Shown here: one piece after another, positions 1 to 8,184 of the stretch
Layout of the letters: each line of letters starts with the position of its first letter
Position numbering within the stretch: position 1 is the stretch's first letter
Assembly: GCF_900110575.1 (NCBI RefSeq)
Contig: NZ_FOEF01000002.1
Location: forward strand, 434,001-498,000
Direction: 5' to 3'
DNA length: 64,000 nt
Source: Amycolatopsis saalfeldensis
GTDB taxonomy: Bacteria > Actinomycetota > Actinomycetes > Mycobacteriales > Pseudonocardiaceae
The notes under the pieces: generated by a model
What the model saw: the letters and a program-made list of their open reading frames with translations, nothing else
Told to the model about the DNA's origin: nothing
Databases searched by the model: none
Made by a program: the position numbers and the translations under genes

Positions 1-1
1 C

Positions 2-166
2 CGGGCCGGCGTGCCCGAGGCCGTCGCGAAATCCAATGCCGAAGCCTTCGGCCTGATCGCCCAAGGTGATGCCGCCTGGTTGTCGGACGACGTGGAATCG
101 CTGACCGGGACCCGGCCGCGCAGCTTGCACACCTTCGTCGCCGATCACCTGAACGCCTTCGCCTGA
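2..166 (+). CDS. C-terminal end of an NmrA-like NAD(P)-binding protein (partial)
   Basis: Only the last 54 codons are inside the window and the start lies to the left. The frame beginning at base 2 is open to a TGA at 164-166. The tail, with an alternating-helix stretch around AEAFGLIAQGD and the ending RSLHTFVADHLNAFA, resembles the C-terminus of NmrA/azoreductase-type SDR proteins, where this segment packs beside the Rossmann core. No cofactor motif is visible because the N-terminal part is missing, so the family call rests on the tail alone. It converges with the methyltransferase gene, nine bases away. Confidence 0.55.
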   Translation, partial: RAGVPEAVAKSNAEAFGLIAQGDAAWLSDDVESLTGTRPRSLHTFVADHLNAFA

Positions 167-175
167 TTCCGGCCC

Positions 176-835
176 TTATGGCTTACGCGCCCGGATCGAG
201 AGCTGGAGCGGGCTGTCGCCGCCGCCTTCGGCGAAGCTGTCGAGGACGAGGCCGGCGTCGAGGAACATCGACAGCAGGTCCGGCAGTGGCCAGTGCGCGG
301 CGCCGACCTTGTCGCGCAGGCCCCGGTCGGTCCAGGAGTCGGTGGTCCACCCGCGTTCGCGGTAGCCACGGCGCAGGACCAGCGCGGCCGGGTCCGAGCG
401 GTCGGCGAAGCCGCCGCAGAAGCACGGGTGCACTCCAATGTGGACGAACACTCCGCCCGGCTTCAGCACCCGCGCGGCTTCGCGTACCACGCTCGGATAG
501 CCGGGCATGTCGGTGTGCACGAGGACCGCGACCGCCGCGGGCACCGAGCCGTCGCGCAGCGGCAGGCGCTCGGCGTCCGCGCGGGCGACGGGCAGCCGGG
601 GTTTCGCGTAGCGCAGCATCTCCCCCGACAGGTCGACGCCCACCGGGGCGCGGCCCAGCGCCCGTACGGTCTCGGCGTGCACGCCCGTGCCACAGCCGAT
701 CTCCAGGCACGGCCCGCTGCCAGGGCCGAGCAGCGTCGCCAGCGCGAGCCCGACCTCCAACGGGTCGTCGTCGCCCTGCCCGGCGAGGAACTCCTGCTCG
801 TACCAGTCGGCGATGTCGTCGTAGCGTGCCCGCAT
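176..835 (-). CDS. class I SAM-dependent methyltransferase
   Basis: This 219-aa protein carries the SAM-binding glycine motif LEIGCGTG at about residues 44-51. An acidic beta-2 end follows (VGVDLS), then motif II/III features (ARADAERLPLRDGS) and the post-motif VLKPGGVFVHIGVHP. This is the layout of Methyltransf_11/25 small-molecule methyltransferases. The length is normal for the family and the ATG start fits the beginning of the fold. The substrate cannot be read from the sequence. It lies downstream of a decayed TetR-like gene on the same strand, so it may once have been under that regulator's control. Confidence 0.85.
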   Translation of the reverse strand: MRARYDDIADWYEQEFLAGQGDDDPLEVGLALATLLGPGSGPCLEIGCGTGVHAETVRALGRAPVGVDLSGEMLRYAKPRLPVARADAERLPLRDGSVPAAVAVLVHTDMPGYPSVVREAARVLKPGGVFVHIGVHPCFCGGFADRSDPAALVLRRGYRERGWTTDSWTDRGLRDKVGAAHWPLPDLLSMFLDAGLVLDSFAEGGGDSPLQLSIRARKP

Positions 836-844
836 GCCTCAGGT

Positions 845-1303
845 CTAGCGGCAGCCGGCCGGCCCGGCGAGCGTTTTTGCTGACGGCGTAAGGCTTGAGC
901 GGGGGCCAGGGACGCGAGGACGATTTCCCGCGCCCCGCCCGCATGACGCCGGACAGCAGCTCCACGGTGAGGCGGTTCGCCGATGTCGCGGAATTCCCCG
1001 CGTGAAATGCCGTCCTGGACGACGTTCTCCACTTCGGCCACGATCTCGTGGAACGGGCTCTCCGGCCCCTTGGTCGGACGGCGGCGAGGCACTTGGCCGG
1101 AACATCAGCTGCACGACCGGGTCGGTGAACGCAGCCAAGACCGCCTCGACGATCCCCCGAGCCGCGAAGTCGCCGGCCGGACCGGGCCGCGATGTGGCCC
1201 ATGGTGATCGATTCGCAGTCGCGCTCCAGCAGCAGTTGCCGCATCGCTTCGGCGAGGTCGGCCCACACCATCTCGTGGTGCTGGCGCCCCGGATCCGCGG
1301 CAC
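845..1303 (-). pseudogene. decayed TetR-family regulator
   Basis: Three reading frames on the minus strand each hold a piece of one TetR-like protein. ADLAEAMRQLLLERDCES followed by ITMGHIAARSG is an HTH-type N-terminus. GDFAARGIVEAVLAAFTDP followed by VVQLMFRPSA comes in a second frame. FHEIVAEVENVVQDGISRGE followed by FRDIG comes in a third. A last piece, TVELLSGVMRAG, is back in the first frame. The recognition helix region is deleted and at least three frameshifts separate the pieces. A GTG at 1303-1301 is the likely original start. The transposon inserted 16 bases upstream of it. The decay may predate the insertion, since the frameshifts are spread along the gene. Confidence 0.65.
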
Positions 1304-1318
1304 CCCGTCATCCTCCCC

Positions 1319-1323
1319 TATCA
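1319..1323. repeat. left target-site duplication (TATCA)
   Basis: The five bases TATCA directly before the left inverted repeat are repeated directly after the right inverted repeat. A 5-bp duplication is the normal product of Tn3-family transposition. Confidence 0.93.
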
Positions 1324-1361
1324 GGGGTGCCACCCGAATACGCCAGAAAGGGGCCACTGAG
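1324..1361 (+). repeat. left terminal inverted repeat of the Tn3-family element
   Basis: It begins GGGGTGCCACCCGAATACGC. Bases 1-36 match the reverse complement of 11303-11338 exactly, and the last two differ (AG against TT). The GGGG terminus and 38-bp length are Tn3-family hallmarks. Confidence 0.95.
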
Positions 1362-1455
1362 TTGAGATCGGGCTGGTCAGGTGTGGTGCGGGTGTGGCGG
1401 GGTGTGATCTTTAAGCTGGTGCGGTTGAGGTTGGTGAGCGTACTGGGGTGGCGGG

Positions 1456-4400
1456 TTGACGGCGATCGATCGGACTGCGTACCCGCGGTTCAAGCGTGTG
1501 GTGTCGTCGAAGGAGCTGGTGGAGGCGTTCACGCCCTCTGAGGGGGAGGTGGCGTGGGCGAGGTCGAAGGTGCGGTCCGAGGCGCCTGACCAGGTGGTGG
1601 CGTTGCTGGTGTGGCTGAAGGCGCACGCGCGGCTGGGGTACTTCCCGAAGCTGGACGCGGTGCCGCAGCTGGTGGTGGAGCATGTCGCGGCCGCGATCGG
1701 GGTTGATTCCGGTGTGGCGGCGCGGGTGGCGGCGGTGCGGACGGCGAAGCGGTACCGGGAGTACGTGCGGGAGTTCCTCGGGGTGCGGTACGAGTCGGCG
1801 ATCGTGCGGAAGGTCGCCGAGGAGGCTGTGCGGGAGGCGGTGACGAAGAAGGACAACCCGGCGGATCTGATCAACGTGGCGCTGGACGAGCTGGTGCGCC
1901 AAGGCTGCGAGCTGCCGGGGTATACGACGCTGGATGCGTTGGTGGCGGGGATCCGCACGGAGGTCAACGGCGGGTTGCAGGCCACCGCGTACGGGCGGAT
2001 GGCGTGGGAGTCCCGCAGCCGGTTGGAGCGATTACTGGTGGTGGATCCGGCGACGCGGCGCAGCGAGTTCGACCGGCTGAAGGATCCGGCGCCGGCGGCG
2101 ACGGTGGCGAAGTTCCGGGCCCGGCTGGCGCGGTTGCAGGTGCTGGACGCGATCGGCCCGACCGAGGAATGGCTTGCGGGTGTCACAGCCGCGAAGATCG
2201 CGCATTTCGCCGGTGAGGCCCGGGTCGCCGACGCCGATGACATGCGCAAGACGGGTGAGGCGAAACGGTTCACGCTGCTGGCGTGCCTGGTGCATCAGGC
2301 GAGGATCGAGACCCGCGATGACGTGGTGACGATGTTCTGCAAGCGGATCGCGGCGGTGCACAAACGCGGCAAGGACAAGCTGGACGAGCTGCGGGAAGCG
2401 CACCGGGGCGAAACCGAGCGGCTGATCGGCGTGTTGGGCAAGGTGGTCGCCGGCGCCCGCGACGCCACCGCGGTCACCGCGACAGGGCGGGGTCGTCCGG
2501 TGGGGGTGGCACGCCGACAGCAGCAGTTGGGACAGTCGGTGCTGCACACCCTCGACGCCGAAGGCGGGATCGAGGAGGTCGCCGCGGCGCTGGAGGCGGT
2601 GACGGCCTATCACGGCAACAACTATCTGCCGCTGCTGGAACGGTTCTACCTGCCGCACCGGCCGACCCTGTTCGACATGGCCGGCTCGCTGGAGCTGGTG
2701 GCCACCAGCGCGGACCGCGACGTGCTCGACGCACTCGATTTCGTGCGGGAGGCGCGGGACCGGCGCGCCGAATGGATCCCCGACGTGCTGCACGTGGAGC
2801 GGGACGGCGCGACGGTGACAGTGCGGGCCCAGGTGGAGAATTTCGCGTCACAGGCGTGGCGAAAGGTGTTGCGGGACAAGCACAAGCCGGGGATGGTAGC
2901 GCGCCGGCATCTGGAGGTGTGCGTGTTCTCCCACCTCGCGGCGGAGCTGCGGTCCGGGGACATCGCCGTGGTGGGCGCGGACTCCTACGCCGACTTCACC
3001 GCGCAGTTGCTGCCGTGGGAGGACTGCGAGCCACGCTTGGCGGAGTTCTGCGAGCAGGCCGGGATCCCGGCCGACCCGGATGAGCTGGTGGCGCATTTCC
3101 GGGAGCAGCTGGCGGATGCCGCCGAGACGACGGACGCGGGGTTCGAGGCGAACACCGATCTGCGGATCGTGGACGGCCGCCCGGTGCTCACCCCGCGCCG
3201 CGGCGGTGAACGCAGTGCCTCGGCGATCGCGCTTGAGCAGGCGATTCATCAGCGGCTGCCGGAGCGCAGCCTGCTCGACATCCTGACCCGCGCCGCGTAC
3301 CTGACCGGCTGGGACCGCCATCTCGGACCGGCGTCAGGGTCGGATCCGAAGATCCGCGGGGACCGGATGGGCCGCTACGTGCTCACCGCCTACGCCTACG
3401 GCACCAACCTCGGCGCGACCGAGGTCGCCCGGCACATGCGCGGCACCGTGTCGGCGCACGAGATCTCCACCGCGGGCAACAAGCACTCCACAGCGGGCAA
3501 GGTCGCGCAGTGCTCCACCGACGTGATCAACGCCTTCGCCGAGCTGGACGTCGCGGGGGTGTGGGGTGACGGGAAGGTCGTGGCGGTCGACGGCTCGCAG
3601 ATCGACACGTGGGAAAACAATCTGCTGGCCGAGACCCACATCCGGTACGGGGGATACGGCGGGATCGCCTATCGGCACGTGTCCAACACCTACATCGCGC
3701 TCTTTTCCCGATTCGTGCCCTGTGGCACGTGGGAGGCGATCCATATCGTCGACGGGCTCCTCAACAACGACTCCACGATCGACCCTGACACCATTCATGC
3801 CGATACGCAAGGCCAGTCCCTGCCGGTTTTCGGTCTCGCCGCGCTGCTGGGATTCGACCTGCTGCCCCGTATCCGGAATTGGGCGGATCTGAACTTCTAC
3901 CGGCCTGACGAGGCAGCCGGCTACCGTCACATCGACAGTCTCTTCGGTGACGACGTCATCGACTGGGAGCTGATCAGCCGCCACTGGCAGGACCTGATGC
4001 GCACCACGATCTCCATCCGCGAGGGAGCCGTCTCGTCGGTGACGCTGCTGCGGCGCCTGGGTAACCATTCCCGCAAGAACCGTCTCTACCGCGCGTTCCG
4101 TGAACTCGGGCGGGCTATCCGCACGATCACGCTGCTGCGGTTTCTCAACGATCCGCGGCTGCGGGAGCAGATCACCGCGATCACCAATAAAGCCGAAGGG
4201 TTTCACAAGTTCTCCGACTGGATCATGATCGGCGATATTCTGGGGCACAACGACCCCGACGTGCACGAACGGATCGTGAAATTCAACGAGCTGGCCGCCA
4301 ACTGCGCCATTTATTCGTCCGCGCTGGACATCACCGACGCGGCGAACACACTGGCCGCCGAGGGGCACCCGGTCGACTTCGACGACCTGGCCACGGTGAC

Positions 4401-4521
4401 GCCGTACCTGACCCACACCATCCGCCGCATGGGCGACCTGGTGCTCGACCTCGCCGAACCCGAGCAACCGCAGACCCGTCTTGACCTGGAACCCAAGGTG
4501 CTCTTCCGCGCCGGCGCCTGA
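1456..4521 (+). CDS. tnpA: Tn3-family transposase TnpA
   Basis: This 1021-aa protein fits the Tn3-family size. An N-terminal DUF4158-like DNA-binding region (YPRFKRVVSSKELVEAFTP onward) is followed by a long helical middle and the C-terminal DDE_Tnp_Tn3 catalytic domain. The catalytic acidic residues appear to be D712 (VAVDGSQ), D783 (HADTQGQS) and E914 (NKAEGFHK), all in the expected motif contexts. The enzyme acts on the 38-bp ends by replicative transposition. A TGA at 1435-1437 closes the frame upstream, so the TTG at 1456, preceded by a G-rich stretch, is the only plausible start. No frameshift is seen, so the transposase looks functional. Confidence 0.95.
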   Translation: MTAIDRTAYPRFKRVVSSKELVEAFTPSEGEVAWARSKVRSEAPDQVVALLVWLKAHARLGYFPKLDAVPQLVVEHVAAAIGVDSGVAARVAAVRTAKRYREYVREFLGVRYESAIVRKVAEEAVREAVTKKDNPADLINVALDELVRQGCELPGYTTLDALVAGIRTEVNGGLQATAYGRMAWESRSRLERLLVVDPATRRSEFDRLKDPAPAATVAKFRARLARLQVLDAIGPTEEWLAGVTAAKIAHFAGEARVADADDMRKTGEAKRFTLLACLVHQARIETRDDVVTMFCKRIAAVHKRGKDKLDELREAHRGETERLIGVLGKVVAGARDATAVTATGRGRPVGVARRQQQLGQSVLHTLDAEGGIEEVAAALEAVTAYHGNNYLPLLERFYLPHRPTLFDMAGSLELVATSADRDVLDALDFVREARDRRAEWIPDVLHVERDGATVTVRAQVENFASQAWRKVLRDKHKPGMVARRHLEVCVFSHLAAELRSGDIAVVGADSYADFTAQLLPWEDCEPRLAEFCEQAGIPADPDELVAHFREQLADAAETTDAGFEANTDLRIVDGRPVLTPRRGGERSASAIALEQAIHQRLPERSLLDILTRAAYLTGWDRHLGPASGSDPKIRGDRMGRYVLTAYAYGTNLGATEVARHMRGTVSAHEISTAGNKHSTAGKVAQCSTDVINAFAELDVAGVWGDGKVVAVDGSQIDTWENNLLAETHIRYGGYGGIAYRHVSNTYIALFSRFVPCGTWEAIHIVDGLLNNDSTIDPDTIHADTQGQSLPVFGLAALLGFDLLPRIRNWADLNFYRPDEAAGYRHIDSLFGDDVIDWELISRHWQDLMRTTISIREGAVSSVTLLRRLGNHSRKNRLYRAFRELGRAIRTITLLRFLNDPRLREQITAITNKAEGFHKFSDWIMIGDILGHNDPDVHERIVKFNELAANCAIYSSALDITDAANTLAAEGHPVDFDDLATVTPYLTHTIRRMGDLVLDLAEPEQPQTRLDLEPKVLFRAGA

Positions 4522-4654
4522 CCCTGGCGACGTCGCCCAACTCGGGGCTACTGGCAGGCATCCCTACGGCGTCAGGCCAGGCCGGGTTCCGGCGGTAACT
4601 CGCTGGTCGGGCAGGATGTTGCTCGCCTCGGGCACCAGGTCCGGGGCGGTGGGT

Positions 4655-4691
4655 GTCCCCGGCGGTCGCGTGATCGGCGAGCGCCGGGGAC
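4655..4691. terminator. hairpin between tnpA and the convergent cargo operon
   Basis: Ten-base perfect arms GTCCCCGGCG and CGCCGGGGAC flank a 17-base loop. It lies between two convergent genes, where a shared terminator is expected. There is no T-tract. Confidence 0.5.
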
Positions 4692-4707
4692 CTGCCCGTG
4701 GCGGGTG

Positions 4708-6195
4708 TCAGGCGGGCCGGGGCGGATCGACCAGCTCGATGCCGATGGCCACGACGCCCAGCGCCTCGCGTTCGGGTGGGTAGATCTGGCGGATGTTGGC
4801 CAGCTGCTCGGCGCGGGTCGCCAGCGGGTTGACCGAGGCGACGTCCTGGTGGTCGAACATCTCCTCGAAGGTGGCGTACCGGTTGACGCCGGTGACGCGG
4901 GTGAGGACCTGGTCGCCCTGGCAGCGGAACCGGATCAGCGACCCTTCTTTGATCTTGCGGCGGCTGGAGTCGTTGACCCGGATCTCCGTGGTTTTCCGGC
5001 CGGTGGCGATCAGGTCGAAGTAGCGCTTGTAGATGCCCATCTCGTGGGCGCGGACGATGGTTTCGGTGGGGCGTGCGGTCATCAGGCGGCCTAGTTCCTT
5101 GACGGTGAACGAGCGGAAGAAGTGTTTCGGGTCGGTCAGCAGCTCGCCGACCAGCCAGACCAGGGCGTCGACGTAGTCGTCAACCGGGCCGGGCCAGGCG
5201 GTGGTGTCGAGCATCCAGGGCTCGACGTCGGCCGGCAGCGCGCCCTTGCCCTGCTCGCGCAGCAGGGACTTGGACAGTTTCGCCCCGGTCGGGGCGAGCA
5301 CCTGCGGCGTGAAGATCCGGACCGGCATGTGCGCTGGCGGGGTGTCCAGGGCGCCGAGGGCGCCGTCGACGAGCTGGCAGCCGAAGACCCAGTCGCCGCC
5401 CTTCATCATCACGTGCAGCGTGCCGGAATCGCGGCCGAACGCGCGTTCCTTGACCAGGTTCCGGTACAGGGTGGCGAGGTCGAGGTAGGGCGCGTCGTCT
5501 TCGGGGTCGATGTGCGCCTCGTAGGGGCCGTGGTCGAAGCAGACCGCGGTGAACGTGGCGCCGTCCTCGTCCAGGTGCGCGAGTTTGGTGCGGTCACCGC
5601 GTTTCTCCGCCCACCCGCAGTCCGGGCACGGCACTCGGACGTGCACCTGTCCGTGGGAGGGGGCCATCCACCAGCGGATGTCCTCCAGCCGTTCCAGGGT
5701 GCGCAGGAACTCCACCCGGAACGCGGGGGTGGCCTGCTGGTCGGTGTAGGTCTCCACCGCGTAGTCGGTGTCGGTCGCCTCCGACAGCGACCGGAAGAAG
5801 CCCTGATAGTAGCCCTCGATCAGCTCGCCGATCTTCGCCTTGCCCAGGGCGTGGTAGTAGGTCTGCTGGTAGGCGTGGTGGGTCTCCGGGTCGAGGACGA
5901 CGTCGTGCGGGGCGTTGTCCAGCGCGCCGAAGCGGACGACGGTGTCGATGGAGAACTCCCGGCGGGCGATCTTCGCGAGCAGGAACGCCGCGGTCTGCAC
6001 GAGGTTCGTCCCGAGGTGCGGGGCGCCGTTGATCTGGGTGCCCACCACGAACTCGATCCGGGATGGCCGCGCGGCGAGCACGCGGGGGCGCAGGATGTCG
6101 ATGGAGCGCAGCAGTGCGTTGGCCAGCACGCTGTTCGGCGAGATCAGCAGCGACGGGGTGCTGACTGGTTTCCCGTTGCGGTTCAACGAGTTCAC
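4708..6195 (-). CDS. class I lysyl-tRNA-synthetase-like protein with C-terminal ASCH domain
   Basis: A 495-aa protein, last gene of a three-gene operon. The N-terminal two thirds look like a class I aminoacyl-tRNA synthetase core of the LysRS-I kind. There is a HIGH-like motif APHLGTN at 58-64, a zinc-ribbon-like CPDC (190-193) with C219/H222, and a KMSKS-like motif KLSKS at 306-310. The usual anticodon-binding C-terminus is absent. Residues about 385-495 instead form an ASCH (PUA-like) domain with the signature ATGRKTTEIR at 397-406. ASCH domains bind RNA or modified nucleosides, and one bacterial family is an N4-acetylcytidine amidohydrolase. The GTG start at 6195 overlaps the upstream stop by GTGA, and no later in-frame start precedes the fold sensibly. 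The function is not known. Aminoacylation or aminoacyl-adenylate formation on a non-standard RNA or nucleoside is inference. Confidence 0.75.
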   Translation of the reverse strand: MNSLNRNGKPVSTPSLLISPNSVLANALLRSIDILRPRVLAARPSRIEFVVGTQINGAPHLGTNLVQTAAFLLAKIARREFSIDTVVRFGALDNAPHDVVLDPETHHAYQQTYYHALGKAKIGELIEGYYQGFFRSLSEATDTDYAVETYTDQQATPAFRVEFLRTLERLEDIRWWMAPSHGQVHVRVPCPDCGWAEKRGDRTKLAHLDEDGATFTAVCFDHGPYEAHIDPEDDAPYLDLATLYRNLVKERAFGRDSGTLHVMMKGGDWVFGCQLVDGALGALDTPPAHMPVRIFTPQVLAPTGAKLSKSLLREQGKGALPADVEPWMLDTTAWPGPVDDYVDALVWLVGELLTDPKHFFRSFTVKELGRLMTARPTETIVRAHEMGIYKRYFDLIATGRKTTEIRVNDSSRRKIKEGSLIRFRCQGDQVLTRVTGVNRYATFEEMFDHQDVASVNPLATRAEQLANIRQIYPPEREALGVVAIGIELVDPPRPA

Positions 6196-6797
6196 GCTCC
6201 TCGGCTGGGTTTGGGCAGGCGCAGGTTGGCGCAGATGAAGTCCAGTCGCGCCGCGGCGGAGTCGGGGGCGACGAACACCGGTTCGTAGCCGGCGTCGTAG
6301 TAGCCCTGCACGATGAGTTCGTGCACGCGGCGGATCTCGCGGTCCTTGGCCCATACGATGTCGTCGGGGTCCTCGAAGGTGTCCAGCGGATCGAGCACGA
6401 AGATCGCGTCGTAGCGGTAGGTCCGGGTCGCCTCTTCCAACTCGGTGGTCGGCTTGAGGCCGAAGAACCCCTCCCAGCCGTAGCCGTCGGGGATGCCTCG
6501 GTTGTAGAACCTGATCCCGCCGGTGTGCGCGGTGTACTCGGCGATGAACGCGGAGAGGACCTCCAGCGAGTACTCGCGCCGGTCCTCGCGCAGCAGGTGG
6601 CGGCCGAGCCGTTCGCGGTGCTTGCGGTAGATCTCCCGGCCGGGTTCCTCGGCCATGCAGGGAATCCCGGCGGCGTGCACCGCCTCGATCAGGTCGTCCT
6701 TGCCGGAGCTGGGGCCGCCGGTGATGACGTAGCGGCGGGGATCGCCGGTCGCCGCCGCCTCCAGTGCGGCGGCCAGGGCGGTGTTGGTGCTGGTCAC
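6192..6797 (-). CDS. AAA_28/NadR-like P-loop NTPase
   Basis: A 201-aa P-loop protein, middle gene of the cargo operon. The Walker A region is GGPSSGKDD at 27-35. The Ser/Thr that normally follows the lysine to hold Mg2+ is replaced by Asp. A later YNRGIPDGYGW segment and FVLDPLDTFEDPDD resemble the AAA_28 group, which includes kinase-like enzymes related to NadR. The GTG start at 6797 overlaps the upstream stop by GTGA, and its own stop overlaps the next start the same way, implying translational coupling and matched stoichiometry. Its substrate is unknown. A nucleoside or small-molecule kinase role is possible, but the altered Walker A leaves catalysis uncertain. Confidence 0.7.
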   Translation of the reverse strand: MTSTNTALAAALEAAATGDPRRYVITGGPSSGKDDLIEAVHAAGIPCMAEEPGREIYRKHRERLGRHLLREDRREYSLEVLSAFIAEYTAHTGGIRFYNRGIPDGYGWEGFFGLKPTTELEEATRTYRYDAIFVLDPLDTFEDPDDIVWAKDREIRRVHELIVQGYYDAGYEPVFVAPDSAAARLDFICANLRLPKPSRGA

Positions 6798-7693
6798 GAC
6801 AACTGTCCGTTCTTCTCGGGGGTGTGTTCGAGGTCTGGGGTGCGGGGCAGGAAGCCCTCGGTCCAGGCGTTGCCCAGCCCGGTTTCGCCGTGCAGGGAGT
6901 GGACGAACTGCTCGCGGCTGGCGCCGCCGCCGGCGGCCTCGGTCAGCCGGGACGCCTGCGCTCCGGTCAGCGGCGGGGTCCAGCCGGTCAGCGCGACCAG
7001 CGCGTCGACGTCCTGGTCGGGGTCGAACGCGGTGGTGTAGCCGATCGCCTCGGCGCGGGCCACCGCCCACCGCCAGGCCGCGGTCACCGCTGTGTGGAGG
7101 ATGTCCATCCGGTCCGCCCGCAGGCTGATCAGCCGCTCGACGGCCAGCAACTCGGCGCGGGCGGCGTAGATCGCCGACCACAACCGGGACAGCTGTTCCT
7201 CGTGCTCGGCGACCTCCCAGGCGAACGGGTCGGGCTGGACCGGCTGCCGCTCGGTCACCGGCGCCAACCTGGGGGCGATCATCGGGGAGCGGGTGAACCG
7301 GTCGGCATCGGCCAGCAATTCCCAGGCGACCTTCTCGATCAACCTGGGTTCGACCCGCTTGCGGAAGTGGTGCACCTCGTGCCCGGACTGCTCCGCGGCC
7401 AGGTCCCGGCGGACCGTGAGGTTCTGGCCGGGCTCCGCCGGGGGCAGCCCGAACAGCGCCCGCGCCGCCGGGGCGTAGCGGGTGTCCGGGAACCGGGCCA
7501 GCAGACCGCGCAGGGTGCCGTCCAGCGCCGCGGTGCGACTGGCGTCGTCGGCGGGGTCGACCGCTCTGGCGACGATCCCGCGCAGGTCGAGCAGCACCGG
7601 GTCCGCGGTGGCCGGGGTGACCGGCAGCCCGCGGCGCAGCAGCCGCCCGATCGCGGCGACCACCTCATCCTCTACTGGGCTTTTTGTGGGCAT
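6794..7693 (-). CDS. unknown 299-aa protein, first gene of the cargo operon
   Basis: No enzyme family was recognised. The first ~125 residues, with ALFGL, GQNLTVRRDLAAEQSG and FRKRVEPRLIEKVAWELL, resemble a short helical module seen at the N-terminus of various actinobacterial signalling or conflict proteins. That resemblance is from memory and unverified. The remainder is charged and helical (EVAEHEEQLSRLWSAIYAA and RAELLAVERLISLRADR) and lacks membrane segments. The ATG at 7693 lies at the edge of a strong inverted repeat, so the first six codons form one arm of a possible hairpin. The gene overlaps the NTPase gene by GTGA. As promoter-proximal gene it may be the regulator or sensor of the set. 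Confidence 0.6.
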   Translation of the reverse strand: MPTKSPVEDEVVAAIGRLLRRGLPVTPATADPVLLDLRGIVARAVDPADDASRTAALDGTLRGLLARFPDTRYAPAARALFGLPPAEPGQNLTVRRDLAAEQSGHEVHHFRKRVEPRLIEKVAWELLADADRFTRSPMIAPRLAPVTERQPVQPDPFAWEVAEHEEQLSRLWSAIYAARAELLAVERLISLRADRMDILHTAVTAAWRWAVARAEAIGYTTAFDPDQDVDALVALTGWTPPLTGAQASRLTEAAGGGASREQFVHSLHGETGLGNAWTEGFLPRTPDLEHTPEKNGQLS

Positions 7694-7730
7694 GGTGTCG
7701 AGTCAAGCACGGCGCCCACAAAAAGCCCAG
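7675..7730. promoter_or_regulatory. 17-bp perfect inverted repeat over the start of the cargo operon
   Basis: The arm CTGGGCTTTTTGTGGGC (7675-7691) is repeated inverted at 7714-7730, with a 22-base spacer. The minus-strand start codon at 7693-7691 lies at the arm-spacer boundary. In the mRNA the arms would form a 17-bp stem presenting the start region in the loop. In DNA it could be an operator for a dimeric regulator. It has no T-tract in the useful orientation and sits at a gene start, so a terminator is unlikely. Confidence 0.6.
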
Positions 7731-7833
7731 TCCTCCGTGCCGGTGACAAGGAAACGAGGACAGGCCCTGACCAGGTCCGATCCGTCACGGTCGTGTGGTG
7801 GCCAGATCCGCCGGGAAGGGCGATGCTGGTGAC

Positions 7834-8178
7834 ATGACTACTGTGCATGAGCTGCGCCAAGCCGGGGCGGTGATCTGGAGAGCCGCCATCGACCTGGGAA
7901 TCGGCGACGACGACACCGTGTCCGGCGTAGCCGAATCCGACCACCTCACCGAGGACGCCGCACGGAACTGGGTCGAGCGGGAGCTACCGCGAGCGGAGTT
8001 CCCGGACTGGGTCGCCCGGCGCCCGCACGGCGTCGCAGGGGCGTTCCTGTACGGCAGCGTCACCCGCGGCTACCTGACCGCCGACGAGCCGGAACCGTCC
8101 TGGGAACCCGACTTGGACACGCCGGACTGGGACGCCGACCTGGTCGACGGCACCGTGCGCTGGCGACAGAGCGATTGA
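7834..8178 (+). CDS. unknown 114-aa acidic protein
   Basis: No family was recognised. The protein is soluble and acidic, with Trp-Asp-rich repeats near the end (EPSWEPDLDTPDWDADLVDG) and a predicted helical N-terminus. The ATG at 7834 is chosen over the upstream GTG at 7795 because it has a GGGAAGGG-type ribosome-binding site close by and begins a normal-looking protein (MTTVHELRQAG). It is divergent from the LysRS-like operon and followed after six bases by another small gene. Codon use looks like real coding sequence. Confidence 0.55.
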   Translation: MTTVHELRQAGAVIWRAAIDLGIGDDDTVSGVAESDHLTEDAARNWVERELPRAEFPDWVARRPHGVAGAFLYGSVTRGYLTADEPEPSWEPDLDTPDWDADLVDGTVRWRQSD

Positions 8179-8184
8179 GCGGCG

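Noticed and set aside
183..1271. 362-aa minus-strand open frame
   Set aside because: It reads through part of the TetR remnant and then antisense-like, Arg-rich sequence in a shifted frame of the methyltransferase gene. Only short pieces are homologous to anything.
7675..7730. The 17-bp dyad as a second transposon end or a terminator
   Set aside because: No copy of the arm was noticed elsewhere and no target duplication flanks it. It sits on a gene start, not an end, so a regulatory role is the better reading.
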